From: an uncultured Candidatus Saccharibacteria bacterium
GTDB taxonomy: Bacteria; Patescibacteriota; Saccharimonadia; Saccharimonadales; Saccharimonadaceae
NCBI GenBank assembly: GCA_948614045.1
Contig: CAPFSK010000001.1
Location: 186,001-250,000 of the forward strand
DNA: 64,000 nucleotides
Direction: 5' to 3'
This document shows, piece by piece, positions 33,202 through 42,942 of this stretch. Under the pieces are notes generated by a model. It was given only the letters and a program-made list of their open reading frames with translations, had not been told where the DNA came from and searched no databases. A program made the position numbers and the translations under genes. Within the stretch, counting starts at the first letter, position 1. Each line of letters starts with the position of its first letter.

Positions 33202-33771
33202 TTACTTGAACTGCGTCAAATCTACTCCTTCGAGTTGGAGAAGAAATCGTTTTTTATCTAGCCCGCCAGCATAGCCGGTCAGATTCCCTGTCGCACCGAC
33301 GACGCGGTGGCACGGGACGATGATGGAAATCGGATTGCGACCAACCGCACCACCAACGGCCTGGGCGGACATTTTGGGTTTATGGAATTCGCGAGCGACT
33401 TGTTTAGCAATTGCGCCGTAAGTCGTGAGCGTACCATACGGAATCGTGGCGAGGATACGCCAAACCGCAAGTTGGAACTCGCTACCACTAGGGTCGAGCG
33501 GAAGACGATGCGGGTCAGGATTTTCTCCGCGAAAGTAGGCGTTAAGCCAAGATTTAGTTTGAGTGAGTACGGGGGTTTCCTGGATACTGGCTTGAACAAG
33601 CGGAAAGCTATGTGCGTAATGCTCTTGACCATCAATCCATAGACAGACAAGTGCCGAATCGTGCGCGACGAGGGTGATTTCGCCGAGCGGCGAAGAGCAG
33701 AATGACTGGAATAATTTTTGTGATGACAGTATATCGGTCGTGCGGTGTTTCCCTGCTTGTAGTCGTGACAT
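33202..33771 (-). CDS. ogt: Methylated-DNA-protein-cysteine methyltransferase
   Basis: 189 residues. The active-site PCHRVVGATGNLTGYAGGL contains the acceptor Cys; the helix-turn-helix region PYGTLTTYGAIAKQV and the ribonuclease-H-like N-terminal domain are in the usual order. It transfers the methyl group from O6-methylguanine (and O4-methylthymine) to its own Cys in a suicidal reaction. It sits alone in the tRNA cluster between two tRNA-Pro genes. Confidence 0.95.
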   Translation of the reverse strand: MSRLQAGKHRTTDILSSQKLFQSFCSSPLGEITLVAHDSALVCLWIDGQEHYAHSFPLVQASIQETPVLTQTKSWLNAYFRGENPDPHRLPLDPSGSEFQLAVWRILATIPYGTLTTYGAIAKQVAREFHKPKMSAQAVGGAVGRNPISIIVPCHRVVGATGNLTGYAGGLDKKRFLLQLEGVDLTQFK

Positions 33772-33820
33772 TATCTCTATTTTACCTCAATACGGCGGAA
33801 TCGTGATAGAATTAGTCTAG

Positions 33821-33895
33821 CGGGGCTTGGCGCAGTGGTAGCGCGCACGCCTGGGGGGCGTGAGGTCGCCAGTTCGAGCCTGGTAGCCCCGACCA
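33821..33895 (+). tRNA. tRNA-Pro(GGG)
   Basis: 75 nt including CCA; 5' CGGGGCT pairs with 3' AGCCCCG; anticodon loop CTGGGGG gives GGG. The defence island starts about 80 nt downstream, but no duplicated 3' end was found. Confidence 0.94.
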
Positions 33896-33973
33896 TAGCG
33901 TATCAATGCGATTTTAGTGAATTCAACCCATGTAAAATGGGTGGAGTAGTGAAGAAAAAAGGAGTGAGGTCAG

Positions 33974-36693
33974 ATGCTCAGAATTGATAAAGCTATTCTC
34001 GATACAAATGATGTAATATGTGATAATATCTCTCAACTAAGTTTTGCCGACAGGGGTCTTCTAAGCCAGAATATTCTTGGCCAGGTTCGCAACTTCGTGG
34101 AGTATACAGCAATCAAAGCATACTCCAACGGCCAAGATGTCGACCCTAATGACTATGATCTGAATATGGCTGCTTTGAAAGATGTGCAACGCCGGGGCAA
34201 TTTACGATTCCTTTATAGGTTCCACGAAATGCTCCAGAAATCCGTATCACACTATACCGTTGACAAGGATGGATCGGAGCGTCTCATGCTCAAATACTAT
34301 GAGCATCTACTAAAAATCAAGCTATACCTGAAACGAACTTTCGATTTGGATGTGTTGGAGAACATCGGCGACTTCCCTCTGAATACGGACACTGAACTTT
34401 CGGATTACTACGAAAAGATTGCGGAAAGAATCGAATCTCCGAGTGCGCTTAGTTATCCGGTCACTTATAACGACCGATATTATATACAGAAAGTAAAGCC
34501 TTTTTCATTAATCAAAAGATTTATTATGAAGTCACATTTACTGCAGCAAATGCTAATACAAGTAAGTTTGACCGGGTTATTGCGTTTACGCGGCACGAGG
34601 TTGTCGATAACTATGCTGTCAAATTCTCAATACATAATGACATAATTCGCATCTTAGATAAAGATATGTCCATTCTTGTGATTGATGCATATGAAGTATC
34701 TATTCGCCCATGCGAGTGGGACAATCTTTCCGAAATCTTCGGCCCGAGAGTGAAGCATAGTACCAACTCTAGTGAATATAGAGGGCTAATGAGGTACCTT
34801 TCAGTCGTCAGGATGTCCTTAACCGAGCTCGTGAGTAGCGACCAGAATTACTATGATTTTATAAAAGGACGGGTTACATCCCGCGCTCAATCGGTCAAGA
34901 TTTATGAGATACTTGATCAATGCCGGAATATAATAGTTAGTAATAAACCAGGCGCAAATGTATTGAGATATTTGCTTCATAAAATGAATAACCGTGTCAT
35001 CAAGTGGCAGTATTGGGACGAACAATGTAGTGGCTTATCTAACCTTTACCTGAATTATGGCTGTATTCCGTTTGATCATATGCCTTATTGTACCTCCCTC
35101 CGACAACATAATCCAAAAATATATGACCTGCTTGAGTCTATTCCTGTTTTTGGTCACGAGCATGAACTGTTTGCTAGATATATTAAGAACAACACTGAAG
35201 TGGAGGGGCGTCTATTTACACCTAAAGCCGAAATTGAAGGTTTTGAAGATATTGATGGCTTAATAAGGAAATACAATTCTTGCCTATACTATAAACATAT
35301 TGGACGTAGAATTGAAGAATATAAGGATCATCTTTACGTCAAAAGTTACGTCGAAGACAGTACCGAAATAATCAAAAAGCTACAAGAATTGGCTTCGTCG
35401 GGTATTTCTCAGTATACAGCCTCTGTTGATTCATGGATATCGAGAGAGGCATATATAATTGATGATGATAGCAAGAAAGAAGCCCTTCGGCAGATGTTTG
35501 TCGATTCTCATGTCGCGCTGATTTATGGCTCTGCTGGTACCGGTAAATCTACACTGATCAAGCACATATCTAATTTCTGGGCAGATAAGAATAAGATATT
35601 CCTAGCTAATACGCATCCGGCCGTAGATAATATGCGCAGGAAGGTTACTGCCGGGAATAGTGAGTATAATACGATTGCAAAATTCCTCTCGAAGCGGAAC
35701 AATAGTACAGATTGCGACGTCCTCTTTATTGATGAATGTAGTGCAGTTAGCAATGATGATATGTGGCACGTTCTGGAGAAAGCGAACTTTAGGCTGCTTG
35801 TTCTTGTTGGCGATATTTATCAAATAGAATCGATTTACTTTGGGAACTGGTTTAGTATTGCTCAAAAATTTGTACCGGAAACATCGATATTTGAATTGAC
35901 CCATCCGTATCGCACGACTAATAATAATTTGCTGACGGTTTGGGATCGCGTGCGCAAGCTTGACGATGCAATTCTGGAGCCGTTAGTAAAGAATGGCTAT
36001 GCCGCAAGATTAGATGAATCCATCTTTGAGCATAGCGAAGGTGATGAGATTATCCTTTGTTTGAATTATGATGGGCTATATGGAATCAATAATATAAACC
36101 GGTTCCTGCAAAACAGCAATCCGGAAGAGGACGTTATCTGGGGAATAAATGCCTATAAAGTAGGCGACCCAATTCTATTTAATGAATCAAACATCTTTTC
36201 TCCGCTGATTCACAATAACTCAAAGGGAAGAATTGTCGATATCCGCCCGGAGGAGCAGCAAATCTGGTTTGATATTGAGCTCGAGGAATCAATTAATGAG
36301 ATTGACGCATGGGGATATAATTTTGAACTCATTGGAGAATCTGAGGCAGGAAAATCTATTATCTCATTTAGCGTGAACAAGTATCGGAGCACCGATGAGG
36401 ACGATGAAGATAATGATTCTATCGTTATCCCATTTCAGGTCGCATATGCAGTCTCTATTCACAAGGCGCAGGGCTTGGAATACGACTCTGTAAAGATCGT
36501 AATTACAAATGAAACTGAGGAAAGAATCACGCACAATATCTTCTATACAGCCATCACGCGCGCTAAGAACAAGTTGAAGATTTACTGGAGCCCTGAAACG
36601 GAACAGTCTGTGCTGAGACGACTTGAAATTAAAAATTCTACAAAAGATGCACACTTACTATCTCAACTCTCTTCGATCACGATGACAAGTTAA
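33974..36693 (+). pseudogene. SF1 (RecD-like) helicase/ATPase with a frameshift
   Basis: Two open frames belong to one gene. The first (from 33974) shifts near 34500 in a run of five T; with one extra T, KPFFINQKIYYEVTFTAANA continues directly into the second frame (ATG at 34666). The joined protein would be about 906 residues. The N-terminal half (about 450 residues) is unrecognised. The second half carries Walker A GSAGTGKST, Walker B VLFIDECSA, motif III LLVLVGDIYQIES, and the C-terminal AVSIHKAQGLEYDS...YTAITRAKNKL of SF1B helicases. The Ts could be a sequencing error, true decay or a slippery site. First gene of the defence island; a defence role is inferred from position only. Confidence 0.75.
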
Positions 36694-36835
36694 AATGGAT
36701 TAGCGCATCAAGTAACTTATAATCAAGACAGAACACAGATTATCGGAAACGGTAGCTTGAGATTTCTGCTTATGAATATATCATTCATGGGTTTGACATA
36801 TAGGTAATACAGTATAAAATGGAAAGATAAATACT

Positions 36836-37084
36836 ATGGAGAATACCTATATCGTTACTGGTGCAAATGGATTTCTTGGCAATAATATCATGCAAATGCT
36901 AATGAAAAATCCTTAGAACAAAGTGCGTGCTTTAGTATCATCCGCCGGTTGCGCAGACGCTTTGCAAGACTTAGGCTGTTCGATTTATACTGACGATGTA
37001 ACAAAGGATGAATCGTTAAAAGAAATATTTGATGTGCCTAAATACATGAAAAATTACGTCATCCATTGTGTCGCAACTATATAA
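36836..37084 (+). pseudogene. NAD-dependent epimerase/dehydratase fragment
   Basis: MENTYIVTGANGFLGNNIMQ is a Rossmann-fold start (TGANGFLG) of the extended SDR family. An in-frame TAG interrupts it after 26 codons, and the frame then continues KVRALVSSAG...LGCSIYTDDV and ends at 37084, where about 300 residues should follow. Clearly a decayed, truncated gene. Confidence 0.8.
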
Positions 37085-37159
37085 TATTAACATAAAACTG
37101 CCAATTATGCATTCGGTTAAAGCTACTTCTAGTTTCAAAACAACAAAACGCCAGTTTTT

Positions 37160-37604
37160 GCTTTTTTATTTTCCCAATTAAGACGGAATGCGAGATGCTA
37201 TAGTAAGGCGAAGGTAAATTACAATTTGCATAAACCTACGAAACACGAGAAAAGTTGCGGAGCAAAAGACGATAACGGAGAACTTTTTGGTAATTTCCGA
37301 AAGGGCACCAAGAAGGTAGCTAAGCTGACATAAAACAGCATTACGAGAAGCCTTCGAAGAAATTGAACTAAAAGTAAAAATAATAGACAATATGCTGACA
37401 GTCGTGAGTCATCCTATTCATAACGGAACGGCCATCAAAGACATTTACTTATTTTTAGCAAAAATTATAGATGGAGAAACCAAACCACAACAAGATGAAG
37501 TAGAAATTATAAAATGGGCGGATTTTAGCGAAGTCGATAAGCCACTCACCGATTATCATAAGAAAGCTTGGGAAGAAGCAAAGGGCGGAATTGTGAAAAA
37601 CTAG
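37160..37604 (+). pseudogene. NUDIX hydrolase remnant
   Basis: The last part reads ALREAFEEIELKVKIIDNML, then an intact C-terminal half ending at 37604. ALREAFEEIEL is the second half of a Nudix box. The first half (KGHQEGS, near 37292-37312) lies in another frame and is followed by a TAA, so at least one stop and one frameshift are present. The N-terminal part cannot be read as protein. Not functional. Confidence 0.7.
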
Positions 37605-37788
37605 AGTTTGCCCTTAATAGTAGGCGGGTTGGGCAGAGTCGACGGTATAATAGTGTCAGCTAGGCGTTATCGCTCAGCCACCTTTCCTCAAGAAAAGTTG
37701 TTATAGCCGAATGAACTACACTCGACCAAGCAAGATCGCAGAAGCGGTAGATACAATATGATTATGGAAGTAGAGAGGGCGGTGCTAA

Positions 37789-37935
37789 ACCCATAAATGC
37801 TGGTTTTTGTACGAGAAGCAGAATGTAGTAAAACTCAGCCAGCTTTACGCTGGGCTTTGGGAAGAGTGGCATGAGTGGGTGCTGGAGAATTGGAAGGGTG
37901 AGGATTTGGGGTATTATTTGAGGGTTACAGATTAA
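37789..37935 (+). pseudogene. Short C-terminal gene remnant
   Basis: An open stretch of about 48 codons ending VVKLSQLYAGLWEEWHEWVL then ENWKGEDLGYYLRVTD, with no start codon. The rich Trp/Tyr/Glu composition looks coding, but the parent family is not recognised. It abuts the 3' end of the Shedu gene on the other strand, which probably landed here. Between 37605 and 37788 nothing is recognisable. Confidence 0.4.
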
Positions 37936-39080
37936 AATGGTAGGTCATCCCAATTTATCTCGCTTGATACCGTGCCTATATTCTCTCTAACTTCATCAGT
38001 GCTAACCGTATCACCCTCATCGCCATTGACGACAAATCTCGCTCGCTCTAATAATTCATCGAAAGTTATAATTTCAGGGTTTAGTACATTTCGTCTAAGC
38101 CTCTCAAACGAGGACCATTTTTCTCTATCTCCTTCAAGTTCAGCTGTACTACCTATAACCACTAAGCCCTTTGGCTGCACAGTATGAATGCCATCCATTT
38201 TATCTCGATTTTCATCACTACGAGAACCGTCGATCTCCCATTTTGCGCAATTGGCCTGCACTTGTGCGATAGCCCCCGATAATTCTTCGCTAGCTGAATA
38301 AGCGCCGTTTCTATATCTTTTACCAAGTAGTTCAGTCGAGTGCTTCTTAATTTCAACTAGACACGTGTATTTAGCCTTAGCTTGACTATAAGCGAGAAAA
38401 TCGCCCCTTTGGCCGCCCTTACCATCAACGGCTTCCCCTCCGTAATGAGGCTGAGACTGGCTAACTTTTAGAATTTGGTAACGCAAACCGAGTCCAAAGA
38501 CCCATTTATTATCTTCAAAGAAGTTTTGCCAATCAGCTTCGCTAGTTCCGCTATTCGTTATAAGCTCTTGAAATTTCGCAAGCGATTCTCTTCGCATTTG
38601 CTGAATTCTTGAATCAGCTAAAGCGGTTGCTGTATCTGGAGATTCAGAGGCAAGAGCAGACCAGAAGCTCATTACAGTATCGTTCTCTAACATACCTTCT
38701 ACGACTTTGGCTACGTTTTTGTCTGAAATCACTAAATCATCTTGATTAACTAGATTGTATTTTTGTATGCCTTTAGCAATTCCGCCGTCCGAGCGAACTG
38801 TATCAAATTTAAGAAATGTGTCCAATAGCTTTTTAACGGCGCTATTGCTAAGCTTTATTTTCGCGCCATCACCGGCCTCAATATTTCTAAAATCTTGCTT
38901 TATTGGCTCGTTTTTGCCGTCTTTGCCAAGCTTATAGCGAACAATGTCGCCACCAACCCCCTTATCTGATATATGGCCTTGAAAAACAGTGCGCGTTTGG
39001 GGGGTAGACTCAAGTTCAACCGGCTCACACTCGGCATAATTTTGAGCATAACCTTTTGTATATAAAACTTCCTGCGTCAT
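37932..39080 (-). CDS. sduA: Shedu defence protein SduA (DUF4263 nuclease)
   Basis: 382 residues from the ATG at 39080; the longer frame would start at a TTG without ribosome site. The C-terminal DUF4263 domain shows WQNFFEDNKWVFGLGLRYQ, then GDFLAYSQAKAKYTCLVEIKKHSTELL with PD-(D/E)xK-like catalytic D and E-x-K, the ASEELSGAIAQVQ helix and the PKGLVVIGSTAEL strand. The first 190 residues form a separate N-terminal domain. This is the Shedu architecture; Shedu is a single-gene anti-phage system with an N-terminal sensor and a C-terminal DNA nuclease. It lies beside an R-M system and DpnI. Confidence 0.88.
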   Translation of the reverse strand: MTQEVLYTKGYAQNYAECEPVELESTPQTRTVFQGHISDKGVGGDIVRYKLGKDGKNEPIKQDFRNIEAGDGAKIKLSNSAVKKLLDTFLKFDTVRSDGGIAKGIQKYNLVNQDDLVISDKNVAKVVEGMLENDTVMSFWSALASESPDTATALADSRIQQMRRESLAKFQELITNSGTSEADWQNFFEDNKWVFGLGLRYQILKVSQSQPHYGGEAVDGKGGQRGDFLAYSQAKAKYTCLVEIKKHSTELLGKRYRNGAYSASEELSGAIAQVQANCAKWEIDGSRSDENRDKMDGIHTVQPKGLVVIGSTAELEGDREKWSSFERLRRNVLNPEIITFDELLERARFVVNGDEGDTVSTDEVRENIGTVSSEINWDDLPF

Positions 39081-39182
39081 GTCCTCTATATTACTCCAGC
39101 ATTGCAAATGCTAATGTTTAACTTTTACCGCCCCTTCTAGAAAAGCCGTTACGACCTTGGTTTAGAGAAAGAACTATGTGTT

Positions 39183-40352
39183 TTAACTTTGCAAAGCCTT
39201 TACTCGATGTATAAAATCATGTATGGTCAAAATTCCTTGACGTTTCTCTGCAGGATATGAAGAGATGTAAGGTTTTGGTACTACTAATACTACTTTTTCA
39301 GCCTCCATCTCATCCATCTGCGTAGAGGAAATACCTTGCTGCAGAGTACATATATACTTATAGTCGTCACGAAGCCTGTCTGCCTCATTTAGGACTTGAC
39401 GCCACCTATCTTTACAAGTAGTCTTTGCCGCCAAAACAGTCAACTTTTCCAATGGAAAATCCGGATTATGATAAGCTTCTTGAGACGGAAAAATAAAATC
39501 TGGTTTCTTTTTATTTTCAGTCACAGCCTGTTCTTGAAAGAGTAGACCATTTATTTTGAGTATCTCTGATAGATGATGCTCTAGACTTTTGCCTGCACGA
39601 CTTTTACGTCTGTTAAGAACCTCGTTGGCTAATTCCACAAAATCATCAATTGAAGTAAAACCACTCTTGATTTCTTTGCCATATTTTGCGGATTCTAGCG
39701 AGTGGAAAAGTTTATACTCCATGTCTGTCCAATCAAGCAGTTTTTGATCTGGATTAGAAGTCACCATTTCTTTGTGGTCGTATATTGCGTCTTGAATCTT
39801 CCTTGCCTCAAGCGACATAGTTTTGGAATTGGGAAATTCTCCATTCATTCTTTCAATAAATGCGTTTATTTCAGTGATTGCTGATTTGTCAAGTTTACCT
39901 CTACTACCTTTGATTAGTTGCCCTACGCTGGCGGGAGTAATTCCGAAAGAATTTAGAAAATTATTAATTTCATCATCAGTATTGAGAATAAAGCCAAAAA
40001 ACTGAGATTTATGGTTCTTAACCAAAATAAAAAGTGCTCCTGTATAATCTGGGCTTAAGAACGGGAAATTTCTACCAAAACAAGTTATCCGGCTTTCGTT
40101 TTTTGCTACACCATAATAAGTGACTCGGCTATCCGTCTCGTACCCATCTTGCCAGTGTATACGTACTGGTTCTTTAATGTTTTTGCCGCGCACCGGTAAA
40201 ACCCTAAACATGCCCAGTAAAATATTATTCGGGATATAAATACCGACTTGATGCCCACCAGTATCTCCAGTATCATTTGCAGATAAGAACTTACAGAATA
40301 CGCAAGGGCTGTTCATTGCGCAACTAATAGCATTCTCTGAGTTACTAAGCAT
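39183..40352 (-). CDS. EcoRII-like type II restriction endonuclease
   Basis: 389 residues. The N-terminal B3-like region binds DNA in EcoRII; the C-terminal catalytic domain carries KKPDFIFPSQEAYHNPDFP, then LAAKTTCKDRWRQVLNEADR and TLQQGIS.TQ, the recognisable EcoRII core with PD...K and the R/E helix. EcoRII cleaves at CCWGG and needs two sites; the recognition sequence of this enzyme is not known. The ATG overlaps the methyltransferase stop by 8 nt (ATGCTTAG), so methyltransferase and endonuclease are co-translated in that order. Confidence 0.88.
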   Translation of the reverse strand: MLSNSENAISCAMNSPCVFCKFLSANDTGDTGGHQVGIYIPNNILLGMFRVLPVRGKNIKEPVRIHWQDGYETDSRVTYYGVAKNESRITCFGRNFPFLSPDYTGALFILVKNHKSQFFGFILNTDDEINNFLNSFGITPASVGQLIKGSRGKLDKSAITEINAFIERMNGEFPNSKTMSLEARKIQDAIYDHKEMVTSNPDQKLLDWTDMEYKLFHSLESAKYGKEIKSGFTSIDDFVELANEVLNRRKSRAGKSLEHHLSEILKINGLLFQEQAVTENKKKPDFIFPSQEAYHNPDFPLEKLTVLAAKTTCKDRWRQVLNEADRLRDDYKYICTLQQGISSTQMDEMEAEKVVLVVPKPYISSYPAEKRQGILTIHDFIHRVKALQS

Positions 40353-41409
40353 AAGCCAATGCTACCTTCTGACTATCCACAGCGCAGTCTACCCTACTAA
40401 TGTTGACGCTCTGGCTGGCCTGTAGATATCTTAATTCGTCTACAATAAGTTGGGCAACATTAGACATGAGTGGTACAACGACTGCGTTTCCGAATTGTCG
40501 ATATGCTTGCGTATCTGAGACTGGAATTTTGAAGCTATCTGGAAAACCCTGCAATCTCGCGCACTCTCTTGGAGTTAGTCTACGCGGATTCTTCCCGGCT
40601 TGTTCAATAAGTATCTCTGATCCGTCTTTATAATATCTTGCGCTAAGCGTTCTAGTAACACCGTCAAGCGGAGCTATACCATAGCCAAAGCCATTACCCT
40701 TGGCTTTATGTTTAATGGCGTAGTTTTGCAGATATGACCACAGCTTATCAGATAAAGTATATTTCTCTGCCACGCTCTCCTCTAAAATATCACTAACTAT
40801 TGGAGAGCGGTCTGGGGGAGTAATACTAAATTGAAATTTTATATCCGCATCATAAAAGAGTTTAGTGTCGAATCCAACTATAACAATACGCTCGCGATGT
40901 TGAGGGACATACTCTTTTCCGTCTAAGACTTTATAAAAAATCTTATACCCCAAATCGTTTAAGGATTCTTTAATGACTCTGAATGTATTACCTTTATCGT
41001 GACTACAAAGGTTTTTGACGTTTTCGAGCATGAATGCTTTTGGTCTTTTTGCCTCTATAATCCTGCAAACATCAAAGAAAAGTGTTCCCTGAGTCTTATC
41101 TTCAAAGCCAGTCTTTCTACCTAGACTTTGCTTTTTAGACACTCCAGCTATTGAAAAGGGCTGACATGGAAAACCTCCGACTAAAATATCGTGGTTGGGT
41201 ATTGCTGTTGCTACTACTTTTGTAATATCGCCATCAGGTATTTCTCCAAAATTAGCAAAATATGTCTGCTGACTGTATTTGTTCCATTCACTAGAATAGA
41301 CACAATGACCGCCAGCTTTCTCAAAAGCAAGACGTAGTCCACCTATGCCAGCAAACAAATCAATAAATGAGAAACCTAATCGCCCATCTCCAAGGCTGTT
41401 ATATGACAT
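40345..41409 (-). CDS. DNA (cytosine-5-)-methyltransferase
   Basis: 354 residues from the ATG at 41409, which follows AGGAGG; an upstream in-frame start lacks this. Motif I SFIDLFAGIGGLRLAF binds SAM, motif IV GGFPCQPFS has the catalytic Cys, motif VI is FMLENVKNL, motif VIII is QHRERIVIVGF, and motifs IX and X (RRLTPRECARLQGFPD, QFGNAVVVPLM) close the protein. Complete C5-methyltransferase of the EcoRII/Dcm size class. It protects the host against the endonuclease encoded directly downstream. Specificity probably resembles CCWGG but is inferred from the partner. Confidence 0.93.
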   Translation of the reverse strand: MSYNSLGDGRLGFSFIDLFAGIGGLRLAFEKAGGHCVYSSEWNKYSQQTYFANFGEIPDGDITKVVATAIPNHDILVGGFPCQPFSIAGVSKKQSLGRKTGFEDKTQGTLFFDVCRIIEAKRPKAFMLENVKNLCSHDKGNTFRVIKESLNDLGYKIFYKVLDGKEYVPQHRERIVIVGFDTKLFYDADIKFQFSITPPDRSPIVSDILEESVAEKYTLSDKLWSYLQNYAIKHKAKGNGFGYGIAPLDGVTRTLSARYYKDGSEILIEQAGKNPRRLTPRECARLQGFPDSFKIPVSDTQAYRQFGNAVVVPLMSNVAQLIVDELRYLQASQSVNISRVDCAVDSQKVALAYA

Positions 41410-41611
41410 TGAACCTCCTATATAATGCATATACATTATACCACATTATGCACCATTATGGCCTTAAGGTTAATTCCTAAAATCTCAAATAAAATATTAC
41501 GGCCTAATACCCAAAGTGTATATTTGCGCCACTGAATTGCAATTTTAATTTTGAGTTCTTTTGATGCTCCGGAATGATGCCTAAGCGCAAGAATACACTA
41601 TAATAAAATAT

Positions 41612-42148
41612 ATGAACCTCATCACCACAGATTATTACGGCAATAAATACGAGGCGGATCCGGAAAATATGTCCGTCTCGATACATGTGTATGGCATCGC
41701 GATCAAGGATAGCTAGGCGTTAATCTCGCCACAGTTTGACGGTTATGATTGGCCGGGTGGAACGTTTAAGATTGGTGAGGATACGATACAGACCTTAAAG
41801 CGTGAGTTTAAGGAAGAGACGGGATTTGACGTTGAACCGTTAAAGCTTCTGGATGTAGAGACGAGTTTGTTTCATCATTATAAACGCGGGACGGACCACC
41901 ATTCAATACTCGTATTTTACCTCGTTAAAATTGCTGGGGGAGAGCTATCAGATGCTGGGTTCGATGATGACGAGCGCGAATACGCTAAGCTGGCTCGTTG
42001 GGTGAATTTAGATGATTTGCGTAAAATGCATCATGCCTGTAGCGTTGATATTGCCGACAAGATAATTGATTTAACTCAGAGTGAGACTGTGACTAACCTT
42101 TCTATATCTCCCATTGCCAAGAAAAACGATGAATCCCTTGTCTCGTAG
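41612..42148 (+). pseudogene. NUDIX hydrolase with in-frame TAG and replaced 3' end
   Basis: The frame from ATG 41612 reads MNLITTDYYGNKYEADPENM, hits TAG at 41714-41716, then continues in frame with GGTFKIGEDTIQTLKREFKEETGF, an intact Nudix box. TATAAT lies 7 nt before the ATG. The last 26 codons overlap the 3' end of the DpnI gene on the other strand, so the original C-terminus seems to have been replaced when DpnI arrived. Probably inactive; the downstream open frame begins only after the stop. Confidence 0.75.
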
Positions 42149-42856
42149 AACTTGAAGTTGCTGACGGATTTTTGCTTCGATATGATGATTTTGAGGGTGT
42201 TTTCGACTTAGATAATTCGTATATTGGTAAACGTCGCTTAGATAAAAGTCATCCGTTCTAAGCGAATTGATACAGTTTAGCACGTCCAGTATCCAACTCC
42301 TAGAATCGATATTAGAGACGTGCAGTTTTTTGATATGATTATAGGCTTTTATAGTATCGCCGATGTTCGCCATTAAACCATCTGTAATGAGGTTAATCTT
42401 TCCTTGCTGGGGTATGTTTTTATATAGTATATTAGACCCTATCCAACCCGCTCTTCTTGCGGTTTTTGATAAAGGAGGTCTTTTTTCTATAACGTCAGGA
42501 GTAAAGAAAAAGCTAGGCACAAAGACTAAATTCTGTACATTGTAGTCTTTTGAATATTGAAGGACGAGGAGTTCTGGGTTGGTCGCGCTCGTAATGCGCT
42601 CTATCATTTTCGAATATGCGCTGCCAGCTATTTTTGTTCCGATATGTTGACATTTGCTTTTTAGCTCAAAAATTTTTTGACACTTTTCGCAGACAAAATC
42701 AGAGACTGGTGTGTTATTTTTTAATTTTTTTAGATGAGAATTGCCACAGCAAGGGCAATACACGTTATCAGCTACCCACTGCTCACTCATAACTCTAACT
42801 CTTTGACTATTACTCTTATAGCGTGTAGCTAGTTCAATGTCAAAAGATAAATTCAT
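42071..42856 (-). CDS. dpnI: DpnI-like methyl-directed restriction endonuclease
   Basis: 261 residues, about the length of DpnI. The N-terminal catalytic domain carries the zinc-site cysteines CPCC and CEKC, and VSDFVCEKCQKIFELKSK with the PD-(D/E)xK residues; the middle has SKTARRAGWIGSNI, very like DpnI. The C-terminal winged helix ends HHIEAKIRQQLQVLRDKGFI. DpnI cuts GATC only when the adenine is methylated, so it destroys Dam-methylated foreign DNA and needs no partner methyltransferase. No Dam homologue is seen in the window. GAAAGGAG precedes the ATG. Confidence 0.93.
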   Translation of the reverse strand: MNLSFDIELATRYKSNSQRVRVMSEQWVADNVYCPCCGNSHLKKLKNNTPVSDFVCEKCQKIFELKSKCQHIGTKIAGSAYSKMIERITSATNPELLVLQYSKDYNVQNLVFVPSFFFTPDVIEKRPPLSKTARRAGWIGSNILYKNIPQQGKINLITDGLMANIGDTIKAYNHIKKLHVSNIDSRSWILDVLNCINSLRTDDFYLSDVYQYTNYLSRKHPQNHHIEAKIRQQLQVLRDKGFIVFLGNGRYRKVSHSLTLS

Positions 42857-42942
42857 CGGATCTCCTTTCTATAGATGTTAGAGCTTTATTCGAAAATTGT
42901 AAACTACTATTAGATAACTCCGGCTCATCGCCAGGGTTATAC

